Below are positions 15,931 to 23,526 of a stretch of DNA of 64,000 bases, one piece after another. The stretch comes from Miltoncostaea sp050249835 (GTDB lineage Bacteria; Actinomycetota; Thermoleophilia; Miltoncostaeales; Miltoncostaeaceae): the NCBI GenBank assembly GCA_050249835.1, contig JBFWPT010000018.1:1-64000 (forward strand), written 5' to 3'. Positions within the stretch are counted from its first letter, which is position 1. Each line of letters opens with the position of its first letter. Position numbers and translations under genes: made by a program. The notes beneath the pieces are model-generated. The model did no database searches, was not told where the DNA came from, and saw nothing but the letters and a program-made list of their open reading frames with translations.

Positions 15931-15987
15931 GCTAGCGCACCGCCCGGGGTTCCGGACGCCGTGCGGGCCGTGCGGAGGGAGCGGGTT

Positions 15988-16239
15988 CTAGCCGGCGGTG
16001 ACCGGCTCGATCGCCGGCTGCACCGCCCGGCTGACCGTGACCGGCAGGAGCCGCACGAACGCGTTGAGCTCGGCGGCGGGCGCGCCCTCGGCGAGGCCGG
16101 TGACGAGCCGCTGGAGCACGGCCTCCTCGCGCGGGCCGAGTTCTCCCGCGACGGGCAGCAGCGCATCGGTCAGGCGCTGCGCGACCGCGGGGTCGAGCAC
16201 CTTGAACGCGTCGAGGAGCGAACCGGGGATCTCAGCCAT
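15988..16239 (-). CDS. Small helical protein, function unknown
   Basis: 83 residues from ATG 16239. It is predicted to be all-helical, with no membrane segment and no motif that I recognise. GATAAT (16252-16247 on the minus strand) lies 7 nt before ATG 16239, which again suggests a leaderless mRNA and rejects the in-frame ATG at 16248 inside the box. Confidence 0.55.
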   Translation of the reverse strand: MAEIPGSLLDAFKVLDPAVAQRLTDALLPVAGELGPREEAVLQRLVTGLAEGAPAAELNAFVRLLPVTVSRAVQPAIEPVTAG

Positions 16240-16246
16240 GCCGAGC

Positions 16247-16252
16247 ATTATC
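16247..16252 (-). promoter_or_regulatory. -10 box (GATAAT), leaderless promoter
   Basis: GATAAT on the minus strand is 7 nt upstream of ATG 16239 and one base away from the TATAAT consensus. Confidence 0.45.
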
Positions 16253-16353
16253 GCACAGGTGGCGGACGCCGTGCCTGCTGTTGCAGAGCGCGCCGGGAGG
16301 GCAGGGAACCGCGCCGGGAACGCCAAGACGCCGGGCAGGCAAGGGAGGCCACG

Positions 16354-16689
16354 GTGGAATGGTGGATGGCGGGTCTGGCGCTGGCGGTGCTCGTCGCCGT
16401 CGCCGCGCGTGACGTGGGGCGGCCGGGCCGCGCCGAGGGGGCCGCGCTGCTCGTGCTGCGCGCCGTCGGCGGGCTGGGCCTCGTCGCGATGTCGGCGCTC
16501 GCGCTGCGGGCGGGGTCGCCCGAGGGCGCCCTGGTGGCGGCGGTCGCCGCGTTCCCGCTGCTCATCGGCCTGACCGGCGGCATCCTGCGGGCCCGCCCGG
16601 AGAGCGCCGCGGCCCCCGTGGAGCTGCGCCCCGCCGACGCGCCGGCCGCCGCGGAGGCGGAGCCGGGGGAGGAGCGCCGGGCCGCCTGA
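16354..16689 (+). CDS. Small membrane protein, function unknown
   Basis: 111 residues from GTG 16354, with AAGGGAGG 5 nt upstream as a strong ribosome binding site. About three hydrophobic segments (5-20, 31-50 and 55-75) are followed by an Ala/Glu/Pro-rich cytoplasmic tail. No family recognised. It lies between a small helical protein and a convergent hypothetical gene. Confidence 0.6.
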   Translation: MEWWMAGLALAVLVAVAARDVGRPGRAEGAALLVLRAVGGLGLVAMSALALRAGSPEGALVAAVAAFPLLIGLTGGILRARPESAAAPVELRPADAPAAAEAEPGEERRAA

Positions 16690-16702
16690 CCCGGCGGCGC
16701 GG

Positions 16703-18433
16703 TCAGGACCCGGCGACCGGCCGGGAACCGGTGCCGCGTGGCCGCAGCAGCCACCGCTCGATGCGCTCGAGCACCGGCTGGTGGCGCTCCGACGGCAGCA
16801 CCCAGCGGATCTCGCCGGTGCGGGCGAGCGCGACGTGGACCATCGCGATCGCCTCGGAGAGGTCGACCGGCACCGGCCCGAGGCCCACCTGCTCCATCGG
16901 CGCGAACAGCTCGCGCCGCAGCCGCGCATCGGCCAGGTCGGGCAGGAAGAACGCGTCCTTCACGGCGCCGCCGAGGTCGTCCACGTCGATGAGGACGACG
17001 AGCGGCGACACGCGGCCGTCCTCCTTGGCGATCGCGACGACCACCTGCTGCTGGTCCGGCGCGTCGACCGGCGACGTCGCCCAGGCGGCCGAGGGGCGGG
17101 CGTCGAGCAGGCCGGCGACGGCCGCGCGGCGCGGGCGGGCACGCCGGCCGGCGGCCTCGGCCGCCGCGGCGCCGGGGACCGGCTGCAGGACGGCCGAGAG
17201 CGCGAGCAGGGCCTCGCGGCCCGCCTCGCCGGCGCCCGCGAGCGCCGCGATGACGCCGGGCAGCTCGTCCGGGCCGACCCCGTCGGCGAGCTCCTCGGCG
17301 AGGCCCTCCACCAGGTAGGAGCGGGACGGCGCGACGAGGGCCTTCGCGACCCGCTCCGCCGTCTCGGCGTCCATGTCGTCGGCCGCCTCGTCGAGCGTCC
17401 CGCGCACGCGCAGGAAGGTGGCCTGCGCGTCGAGATCCCCCGCCATGTCGGCGAGGCACTCGGCCACGTCGCTGCCCGGCTCGGCGTGGGCCAGGCCCGA
17501 CTCGGCCCAGCGCCGGGCGCTGACCTCGTCGCCGGCGCGGTACGCGATGAGCGCCGCCTCGTACCAGTTCTCCGGGTCGCCCTCGGCCAGCGCGGGGCGC
17601 AGCACGTCGAGGGCATCGTGGCCCCGGCCGCCGCGGGCGAGGACGCGCGCCAGGTGGCGGCGGGCCGCGGGGACGCGCTCGGGCATGTGGCGCGCGAGCA
17701 GCGCGACCAGGCGGGCCTGCGCCGAGGCGGCGGCCGCCGTGAGCTCGTCGCGCAGCAGCGCCGCGACCTCCATCTCCATCGCGTCGACCTCGTCCTCGGT
17801 CAGGGCGGCCCACGCCGTCCCCGGGTGGCCGACCCACCCCAGGTGGACCTCGAGGCCGGCGTCGCGGACGGCGGCCGACAGCGGCCGGCCCGGCGTGCGC
17901 AGCAGGCCCGGGTCCGCGGCCGCCGCGCAGGCGACGACGGTGCCCAGGTGGACGATGTCCCCGTCCCCGGCGAGCGCCGCGCGGACCGCGGCGACGACGG
18001 CGGCCTCGTCGGCCGGGCGCGCGGGCGGCGGGTCGGCGGACAGCGCGACGGCCACGCTGCGGGTGGCGGCGTCCTCGACGCGCACCACCACGGTGTCCCC
18101 CGCGCGGGCGCCCACGGGCAGCCGCAGTGCCGGCTCCACGCCGAGCAGCGACAGCGGCGAGAGGTCCGGCTCGACATCGACCGATCCGGCGGTCACGGCC
18201 TCGGCGTCGACCTCCACGGCGAGCTCGAGGCCGTCGAGCGCCCACGTCAGCGAGGCGAGGCGACCGTCGGGGAGGTGGAGCACGCGCGGGTCGTCGCGGA
18301 CCGCCCGGCGGACGGCGGCGGCCGTGTCGCGGGCCCGCGTCAGGCCCTGCCCGGCGAGCGCCTCCCCCAGGGCGGGGGGGCCGAGCGGTCCCCCGGCGAG
18401 GAGCGCCACGACGGAGTCGGCGATCCGGCCCAT
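16703..18433 (-). CDS. Conserved hypothetical protein with N-terminal winged-helix-like segment
   Basis: 576 residues from ATG 18433, chosen because TACGAT lies 6 nt upstream. Residues 1-55 (ADSVVALLAGGPLGPPALGEAL...DDPRVLHLPDGRLASL) look like a winged helix of the HARE-HTH/forkhead-like type. The middle part, with helices like RRHLARVLARGGRGHDALDVLRPAL and ENWYEAALIAYRAGDEVSARRW, resembles TPR repeats. The C-terminal ~130 residues (VVVAIAKEDGRVSPLVVLIDVDDLGGAVKDAFF) look like a separate alpha/beta domain. I do not recognise the family. Confidence 0.55.
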   Translation of the reverse strand: MGRIADSVVALLAGGPLGPPALGEALAGQGLTRARDTAAAVRRAVRDDPRVLHLPDGRLASLTWALDGLELAVEVDAEAVTAGSVDVEPDLSPLSLLGVEPALRLPVGARAGDTVVVRVEDAATRSVAVALSADPPPARPADEAAVVAAVRAALAGDGDIVHLGTVVACAAAADPGLLRTPGRPLSAAVRDAGLEVHLGWVGHPGTAWAALTEDEVDAMEMEVAALLRDELTAAAASAQARLVALLARHMPERVPAARRHLARVLARGGRGHDALDVLRPALAEGDPENWYEAALIAYRAGDEVSARRWAESGLAHAEPGSDVAECLADMAGDLDAQATFLRVRGTLDEAADDMDAETAERVAKALVAPSRSYLVEGLAEELADGVGPDELPGVIAALAGAGEAGREALLALSAVLQPVPGAAAAEAAGRRARPRRAAVAGLLDARPSAAWATSPVDAPDQQQVVVAIAKEDGRVSPLVVLIDVDDLGGAVKDAFFLPDLADARLRRELFAPMEQVGLGPVPVDLSEAIAMVHVALARTGEIRWVLPSERHQPVLERIERWLLRPRGTGSRPVAGS

Positions 18434-18439
18434 GCGCCC

Positions 18440-18445
18440 ATCGTA
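18440..18445 (-). promoter_or_regulatory. -10 box (TACGAT), leaderless promoter
   Basis: TACGAT on the minus strand lies 6 nt before ATG 18433, with no ribosome binding site in between. Confidence 0.4.
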
Positions 18446-18528
18446 GCGACGGAGCCGGTCGCGCCCCGGGCCGGGCGCTGGCATCATCGGGGCGTGGCGC
18501 GACCCGCCCGACCGCGCCGCCGCGCGGC

Positions 18529-19215
18529 ATGACCGGCCTGCCGCCGGGCTCCGTGGCCCTCCTCTCCGTCGTCGAGTCCTTCCAGCAACTCGCCGAGGAC
18601 GCGGCCGGCTACGGCTACTGGGCCGTGCTCCTGGTCGTGGCCGGGGACGGGGTCTTCCCCGCCCTCCCGGGCGAGACCGCGATCGTCGCCGCCGCCGTGC
18701 TCGCGGCCGACGGCTCCCTGAGCCTGCCCCTGGTGATCCTGGCCGGCGCGGCGGGCGCGATCCTGGGCGACTCGACCGCCTACTGGATCGGGCGGGGAGG
18801 CGGCGGGCCCATCAAGCGCGGCGTCACCCGCATCGCGGGGGCCGAGCGCCTCGAGGCCGCCGAGCGGATGGTGCAACGGCAGGGCGCGGCCCTGGTCTTC
18901 GTGGGCCGGTTCCTGCCGGGCATCCGCATCGCGATCAACCTCTCCTGCGGCGCGGGCCAGATGGGGTACGGGCGCTTCCTGTTCTTCGACGCGATGGGGG
19001 CGATCGTCTGGTCGAGCCAGGCGGCGCTGCTCGGCTACTTCGCGGGCAAGGCGTTCGCCGACCAGCTCTGGGTGGCCTTCGTGGTGGCCTTCGCGGTCAC
19101 CGGCGTGGTGGCCCTGTTCGTCACCCTCAAGGAGCGCCAGCGGGTGCGGAAGGAGCGCGAGGCGGCGGCCGCGGAGCGCGCCGGCGAGGACCCGCTGGCG
19201 GGCCCGGAGGGCTGA
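18529..19215 (+). CDS. DedA/SNARE-associated family membrane protein
   Basis: 228 residues from ATG 18529. Family signatures are FPALPGETAIVAAAVLAADG near residue 45, GDSTAYWIGRGGG near 81, and FVGRFLPGIRIAINLSCGAGQMGYGRFLFFDAMGAIVWSS near 125-165, with the essential Arg of the F-x-G-R motif. DedA proteins are inner-membrane proteins needed for proton-motive-force homeostasis; some family members flip lipid carriers such as undecaprenyl phosphate or phosphatidylethanolamine. The role here cannot be separated further. Confidence 0.88.
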   Translation: MTGLPPGSVALLSVVESFQQLAEDAAGYGYWAVLLVVAGDGVFPALPGETAIVAAAVLAADGSLSLPLVILAGAAGAILGDSTAYWIGRGGGGPIKRGVTRIAGAERLEAAERMVQRQGAALVFVGRFLPGIRIAINLSCGAGQMGYGRFLFFDAMGAIVWSSQAALLGYFAGKAFADQLWVAFVVAFAVTGVVALFVTLKERQRVRKEREAAAAERAGEDPLAGPEG

Positions 19216-19369
19216 GACGGGGGTCGCCGGAACCGGGGACGGTGTGAGATTTTTGTTGAGTCGACCCCCCGAATCCGAAGCTTCTCTCATGTTTCCGGCC
19301 CGTTCGGGCGATAGTGGAGGTTGCAGGGTGTGAGACGCCTCCCCAGAATCGTCGTCATGCCAGGGATGG
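19216..19369 (+). promoter_or_regulatory. AT-richer intergenic region upstream of HTH regulator pair
   Basis: This 154-bp gap is one of the few AT-rich spots of the window (ATTTTTGTTGAG near 19250; AAGCTTCTCTCATGTTTCC near 19280). It contains an inverted repeat GCCCG-TT-CGGGC followed by GATAGT. It probably holds the promoter and possibly an autoregulatory site of the following HTH genes. No convincing -35/-10 pair can be fixed. Confidence 0.35.
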
Positions 19370-19378
19370 TTGACAGCG

Positions 19379-20158
19379 GTGGAATCCGCTCCTCCAGCAG
19401 GCCCACGCAACGCTCGTCCCGCGCACGGGGAGCCGCCTGAGGTGGTGGCCGCGCACGGCACGACGACCGGTCTCCGGACCGGTGGGGGCGACCGGGCGGT
19501 GCCGCGCATCGGCCCGCCGCGCCTGCTCTCCGTGTCGGCCGCCGCGCGCCTCCTGGGGGTCTCCTCGTCGTCGCTGCGCGCCTGGGCCGCGGCCGGCCGG
19601 GTCCCCTGCGTGCGGACCCCCGGCGGCCACCGCCGCTTCGAGCTCGACGAGCTGGTGCGCTGGCTCGCGGACCGCGGCGGCGCCCCGCCGGCGCCGCAGA
19701 CCCGCACCCAGGAGCTCGTGCCGACCCGGGTCGAGGCCATGCCGCAGACCGCCGAGTGGCTCGCCGACGCGGGCGACGAGGTGCTGGCGGTGTTCGAGGA
19801 CGAGCTGTCGCGCACCCGCCGCGGCGCGGCCGGCCGCCCGTCGGCCTCGCGCCAGGCACGCGTGCTGGGGGCGCTCGAGTCCCTGGCCGCCGCGCTGGAG
19901 AGCGGCGACCTGTCGACCTGCTACCGGGACGCCGAGTGGGAGGGGTTCCGCCACGGCGCGTCCGGCCAGACCGGCGACGGCCCGGTGACCGAGGCACTCG
20001 CCCTGCGCCGCGCGGTCGACCGGGTGCTCGGCCCGCGCATCGAGGCCCGCCCGGGCGACCGGAGGGCGCTGGAGCGGTCGCTGGACCGCATGGCGGTGCG
20101 GGTGGCCGCCGGCTACGCGGACGGCGTGCGCTGCCGCTTGAGGTCGTCCCTCGAGTGA
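19379..20158 (+). CDS. MerR/excisionase-type HTH regulator with helical sensor-like tail (first paralogue)
   Basis: About 259 residues. GTG 19379 is preferred over TTG 19370 because AGGGA (19362-19366) is then 12 nt away instead of 3. A 40-residue linker precedes the DNA-binding domain SVSAAARLLGVSSSSLRAWAAAGRVPCVRTPGGHRRF, a helix-turn-helix plus the G-G-H-R-R-F wing of MerR/BldC-like proteins. The C-terminal ~150 residues are all helical, with RRAVDRVLGP..RRALERSLDRMAVRVAAGY, and resemble RsbR-type N-terminal sensor helices. The next gene encodes a paralogue. Confidence 0.75.
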   Translation: MESAPPAGPRNARPAHGEPPEVVAAHGTTTGLRTGGGDRAVPRIGPPRLLSVSAAARLLGVSSSSLRAWAAAGRVPCVRTPGGHRRFELDELVRWLADRGGAPPAPQTRTQELVPTRVEAMPQTAEWLADAGDEVLAVFEDELSRTRRGAAGRPSASRQARVLGALESLAAALESGDLSTCYRDAEWEGFRHGASGQTGDGPVTEALALRRAVDRVLGPRIEARPGDRRALERSLDRMAVRVAAGYADGVRCRLRSSLE

Positions 20159-20174
20159 CGGGCGACGCCGCGGG

Positions 20175-20849
20175 GTGGCGGTGACCCCCACCGGGGGGCG
20201 CCGGAAGAGGACCGAGGGACCCTGGTTGTCGGTGTCCGCGGCCGCCCGCGCCCTGGGGGTGAGCCCCAGCACGCTGCGCCTGTGGGCGAGCGAGGGACGC
20301 GTGCCGCACGTCCGCACCGCCGGCGGCCACCGCCGCTTCGACCCGGAGGCCCTGCGCCAGTGGCTCGCTCGCCAGCCGGCGCGCCCCTCCCGCCCCGCGC
20401 GGCAGGTGACCACCCAGCTCACGGTGTCCCCCGCGCTGGCCGACGCCCTCCGCGCCCGGGCCGACCTCGTGTCGGACGCGGTGGAGACCCTCGTGGAGGG
20501 GCCGGCCGAGTCGGCCTACCGCCGCCTGCCCCCCTCCGAGCGCCGCGGGGTCGTCCGCGCCTGGGTGGACGCGCTCGCCGACGCCTTCGCCACGGGCAAC
20601 CTCGCCGAGGCGCTGGAGCGCGCCGAGACCTACGGGCGCGGGCACGGCCTCGCGGGGTCCTCCGCCGAGGTGACCCTGGGCGGCTCCCTCGCGCTGGAGC
20701 GGGCCATGGACCGGGCCCTCGCCGCGCCGCCCTCGCCGCTCACCGAGGAGGAGCGCCGCGAGGTCATCGCCGCGATGAGCCAGCTCACCGTCCGCGTCGC
20801 CACGGCCTGGGCCGCGGCCGTCGCCGGCCGGGGGGCGCGCCCCGTCTGA
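20175..20849 (+). CDS. MerR/excisionase-type HTH regulator with helical tail (second paralogue)
   Basis: 224 residues from GTG 20175 (GTG 20181 possible), 16 bp after its paralogue. HTH and wing: SVSAAARALGVSPSTLRLWASEGRVPHVRTAGGHRRF near residues 18-55. The tail (EALERAETYGRGHGLAGSSAEVTLGGSLALERAMDRAL) has the look of the RsbRD_N helical domain found in stress-signalling RsbR proteins; that comparison is by eye only. Close spacing suggests co-transcription and perhaps heterodimer formation. Confidence 0.75.
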   Translation: MAVTPTGGRRKRTEGPWLSVSAAARALGVSPSTLRLWASEGRVPHVRTAGGHRRFDPEALRQWLARQPARPSRPARQVTTQLTVSPALADALRARADLVSDAVETLVEGPAESAYRRLPPSERRGVVRAWVDALADAFATGNLAEALERAETYGRGHGLAGSSAEVTLGGSLALERAMDRALAAPPSPLTEEERREVIAAMSQLTVRVATAWAAAVAGRGARPV

Positions 20850-20870
20850 GGCGGGGGCGCCGCCGCGCGG

Positions 20871-21689
20871 TCAGGCGCGCGGCACGGCGATCCGGACCCG
20901 CTCGATCGTCCGCCCCCGCGGCGAGACGACGCGCACGCCCAGGGCCCGCGCGGTCGCCGTGACGATGAGGAAGTGGTGCTCGATGGCGCACTCGCGCAGG
21001 CCGTCGGTGAACAGGCGGACGCACGGGTAGACCTGGGCGCCCCCGCCGGCGGTGGTGATGTAGGTGATGCCGCCGGCCTCGATCCGCTCGTACATGTGGT
21101 TGTGGCCCTGCAGCACCAGGGAGACGCGCCCGCGGCGCAGCAGCGGCTCCCAGAGGCGCCGCGCGTCGTCCTCGGGCGGGTGGATGCCGCTCGTGCGGAT
21201 GGGCTGGTGGAACGCGACGACGCGGGGGCCGGTGCGCGGCCGGGTCATCTCGGCGCGCAGGAAGCGGAGCTGGGCCGGGTCGTCCGGGTCGTTGCCGTCG
21301 AGCACCACCACCCGGAGCGGGCCGGCCGAGAAGGCGTAGAAGCGGCGCGGCGAGTCGAGGGCCGTCGCCGTGCCCGTGCCGAGGACGTCGTGGTTGCCCC
21401 ACGCCGCGCGCCACCGGACCCCAATCCGCAGCAGGCACCGCTCGGGCCGGTCGAAGTTGGCCGCGGTGGCCTCGCCGGCCGGCGAGAAGTTGTCGCCCGT
21501 CGTCAGGACGAAGGCGTAGGGCGAGCGGCGCGCCTCGGCGCACATCCGCCGCGTGACGGCCGCCTGGGCGGGGGTGGCGTCGCCCCAGTCCCCCTTGACC
21601 GCGAACCGGACCGGCGCGGCGTCCGCGGCGGGTGCCCCGGCGGCGCACGCGAGCGCGGCGGCGGCCAGCGCGGGCGCGAGGAGCCTCAG
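20871..21689 (-). CDS. Secreted acid-phosphatase-like metallophosphoesterase, probable CTG start
   Basis: About 272 residues. A signal peptide (LAPALAAAALACAAGAPAADA) is followed by the metallophosphoesterase motifs FAVKGDWGDA, LTTGDNFSP, WGNHDV, VVAFHQP and LQGHNHMYER, in the order of tartrate-resistant/purple acid phosphatases. No ATG, GTG or TTG exists near the expected start. CTG 21689 overlaps the stop of the upstream gene as CTGA and begins a complete signal peptide, so it is the likely start. Acts outside the cell membrane on phosphate esters. Confidence 0.8.
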   Translation of the reverse strand: MRLLAPALAAAALACAAGAPAADAAPVRFAVKGDWGDATPAQAAVTRRMCAEARRSPYAFVLTTGDNFSPAGEATAANFDRPERCLLRIGVRWRAAWGNHDVLGTGTATALDSPRRFYAFSAGPLRVVVLDGNDPDDPAQLRFLRAEMTRPRTGPRVVAFHQPIRTSGIHPPEDDARRLWEPLLRRGRVSLVLQGHNHMYERIEAGGITYITTAGGGAQVYPCVRLFTDGLRECAIEHHFLIVTATARALGVRVVSPRGRTIERVRIAVPRA

Positions 21690-21988
21690 GCGGACGGGGC
21701 GTCCCCCGATGCCTCGATGTCCCGGCGCAGCCGCTCGGCGCGCTCGCGCAGGCGGGCGCGCGCGGCGTCCAGGGCCGCCTGGGCGTCCTCGGCCGGGTCG
21801 GGCGCCGGGACGTCCGCCGTCGGGGGCTCGGCGACGGGCGCCGGGACGTCGGCGGTCACAGGCGGCGGAGGGGGCGCGGCGACGGCCGCGGGGGCCGGCG
21901 AGGGGCGGCGGCGGCGCGCCACCGCGAGGCCGGCGCCGGCGGCCGCGGCGCCGAGCGCCGACGCGGTCCACACGCTCCACTTCGCCAT
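21686..21988 (-). CDS. Small single-pass membrane protein, function unknown
   Basis: 100 residues from ATG 21988, with AGGTGG upstream. One N-terminal membrane helix (SVWTASALGAAAAGAGLAVA) followed by RRRR, a Pro/Ala-rich linker, and a C-terminal charged helix (DAARARLRERAERLRRDIEA) that may form a coiled coil. It is divergent from the rpsF operon and coupled to the phosphatase gene. Confidence 0.55.
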   Translation of the reverse strand: MAKWSVWTASALGAAAAGAGLAVARRRRPSPAPAAVAAPPPPPVTADVPAPVAEPPTADVPAPDPAEDAQAALDAARARLRERAERLRRDIEASGDAPSA

Positions 21989-22034
21989 CGCCACCACCTC
22001 GCTCGGGGACTCCGGATCGGCATCCTACCGCTGC

Positions 22035-22040
22035 TATACT
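22035..22040 (+). promoter_or_regulatory. -10 box (TATACT) of the rpsF operon
   Basis: TATACT is the best -10 match in the gap between the divergent membrane-protein gene and rpsF. It implies a leader of about 65 nt with a GGAGG ribosome site at 22095-22099. The -35 region is weak. Confidence 0.5.
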
Positions 22041-22105
22041 CCCGCGCCTGCCGGGGCCCGGTCGCCCCGGTACGCCTGCGTGCCGCAACCTTCCGGAGGT
22101 CTGGG

Positions 22106-22519
22106 ATCGCCCCGTACGAGATCATGATCATCCTCAATCCCGATGCGGATGAGGAGCAGCAGCAGGAGATCCTGGAGCGCGTACAGCAGCTCCTGGTGGA
22201 GGGTGGCGGCCGGGTCGACCACGTCGACGACTGGGGCCGCCGCAAGATCACGTTCCCCATGGAGAAGCGCCCCGACGGGCGCTACGTGGTCATCACCTGC
22301 GAGGGCGAGCCCACGTCCCTCCCCGAGATCGAGCGGGTGCTCTCGATCAACAAGGGCGTCGTGCTGCGCGCCCTCTTCATCCGGCTCAACCCGTCCGAGG
22401 CCGAGCGGGCCCGCACGGGCGGCGCCCCCGCACCGGTGGACACCCACCCGGAGGGCGAGAGCCGTCCGCAGCGCGGGCGTCCGGGCGGTCGCGGCGGCGG
22501 CCGGCGCGGCCCCCGCTAG
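22106..22519 (+). CDS. rpsF: 30S ribosomal protein S6, apparent ATC start
   Basis: 137 residues if begun at ATC 22106. PYEIMIILNPDADEEQQQEI, GGGRVDHVDDWGRRKITFPMEKRPDGRYVVITCEGEP and the VLRALFIRL end are S6; a Gly/Arg-rich tail (GRPGGRGGGRRG) follows. The normal S6 start is M-R-x-Y-E. The codon in the Met position is ATC, 6 nt after a perfect GGAGG (22095-22099). The first in-frame ATG (22124) is 24 nt from that site and would remove half of the first beta strand. Leads the rpsF-ssb-rplI-dnaB operon. Confidence 0.93.
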   Translation: MAPYEIMIILNPDADEEQQQEILERVQQLLVEGGGRVDHVDDWGRRKITFPMEKRPDGRYVVITCEGEPTSLPEIERVLSINKGVVLRALFIRLNPSEAERARTGGAPAPVDTHPEGESRPQRGRPGGRGGGRRGPR

Positions 22520-22525
22520 GACCAC

Positions 22526-23020
22526 GTGCCCGCCGATCTGAACCGCGTCACCCTCGTGGGGCGCCTCACCCGGGACCCCGAGCTGCGCCACACCGGCGGC
22601 GGCGACCCGATCTGCTCGATCCGCCTCGCCGTCTCCAGCCGCTCCCGCGACGAGACCGGCAACTGGGGGGACCGCAGCAACTACTTCGACGTCACCGTCT
22701 TCGGCCGCCAGGCCGAGACGGCCTCCACCTACCTCGCCAAGGGCAGGCGGATCGGCGTCGACGGCCGGTTGTCGTGGCGTGAGTGGCAGGCCCAGGACGG
22801 GTCCAAGCGCCAGTCGGTGGAGGTGATCGCCCAGGATCTGTTCTTCCTCGACAGCCGCGGCGACGGCGACGGGGGCGGCGCGGGCGGCGGCGGGTACCAG
22901 CAGGGCTCCGGGTGGAGCGGTGGCGGTGGTGGTGGCGGCAGGGCCGGCGGCGACCTCCCGGTCGACCGCAGCGACATGCAGCCCGCGCGGCCCTCGGACG
23001 ACGACGACATCCCCTTCTAG
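22526..23020 (+). CDS. ssb: Single-stranded DNA-binding protein
   Basis: 164 residues from GTG 22526, 6 bp after rpsF. N-terminal OB fold: LNRVTLVGRLTRDPELRHT, SIRLAVSSRSR, YFDVTVFGRQAETASTYLAKGRRIGVDGRL. A Gly-rich flexible linker and the acidic tip DDDDIPF, which recruits replication and repair partners, follow. Its place between rpsF and rplI is the conserved one. Confidence 0.96.
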   Translation: MPADLNRVTLVGRLTRDPELRHTGGGDPICSIRLAVSSRSRDETGNWGDRSNYFDVTVFGRQAETASTYLAKGRRIGVDGRLSWREWQAQDGSKRQSVEVIAQDLFFLDSRGDGDGGGAGGGGYQQGSGWSGGGGGGGRAGGDLPVDRSDMQPARPSDDDDIPF

Positions 23021-23038
23021 GACAGGCGAGAGAACACG

Positions 23039-23491
23039 ATGCAGGCGATCCTTCTGACTGAGGTGGACGGGCTCGGCGAGGCCGGCACCGTCGTCACCGT
23101 CGCGCGCGGCTACATGCGCAACTACCTCCTCCCCCGCGGCATGGCGGAGGTCGCGACCCCGGCCCGCATCGCCGAGGTGCAGCGCCGCGAGGAGCAGCGC
23201 CGCCAGGCCGAGCAGAAGGCGCTGGAGCAGTCGAAGGAGCTGGTGGACCTGCTGGGCCGCACGATCCTCACGCTGAAGGCGAAGGCCGGCGACGACGGCC
23301 GCCTGTTCGGCTCGATCACCTCCGCCGACGTGGCGACGGCGATCAAGGAGGCCCGCGGCGTGAGCGTGGACCGCCGCGCGATCACGGTGGAGCCTCCGAT
23401 CCGCGCGGTCGGGACCTACTCGGTGCCCGTCGAGCTGGCGCCCGGTCTGACCACCGAGGTCAAGACCATCGTCAGCCCGCTGATCGACTGA
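23039..23491 (+). CDS. rplI: 50S ribosomal protein L9
   Basis: 150 residues. The N-terminal L9 signature is GLGEAGTVVTVARGYMRNYLLPRGMA; a long connecting helix (EEQRRQAEQKALEQSKELVDLL) and the C-terminal RNA-binding domain (LFGSITSADVATAIKEARGVSVDRRAI) complete the normal length. GAGAG before ATG 23039 is the ribosome site. rpsR, usually between ssb and rplI, is missing; only 18 bp separate the two genes. Confidence 0.97.
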   Translation: MQAILLTEVDGLGEAGTVVTVARGYMRNYLLPRGMAEVATPARIAEVQRREEQRRQAEQKALEQSKELVDLLGRTILTLKAKAGDDGRLFGSITSADVATAIKEARGVSVDRRAITVEPPIRAVGTYSVPVELAPGLTTEVKTIVSPLID

Positions 23492-23526
23492 GCACCGCGC
23501 GCCCCGCCGGGCAGAGGAGCCCGAGG

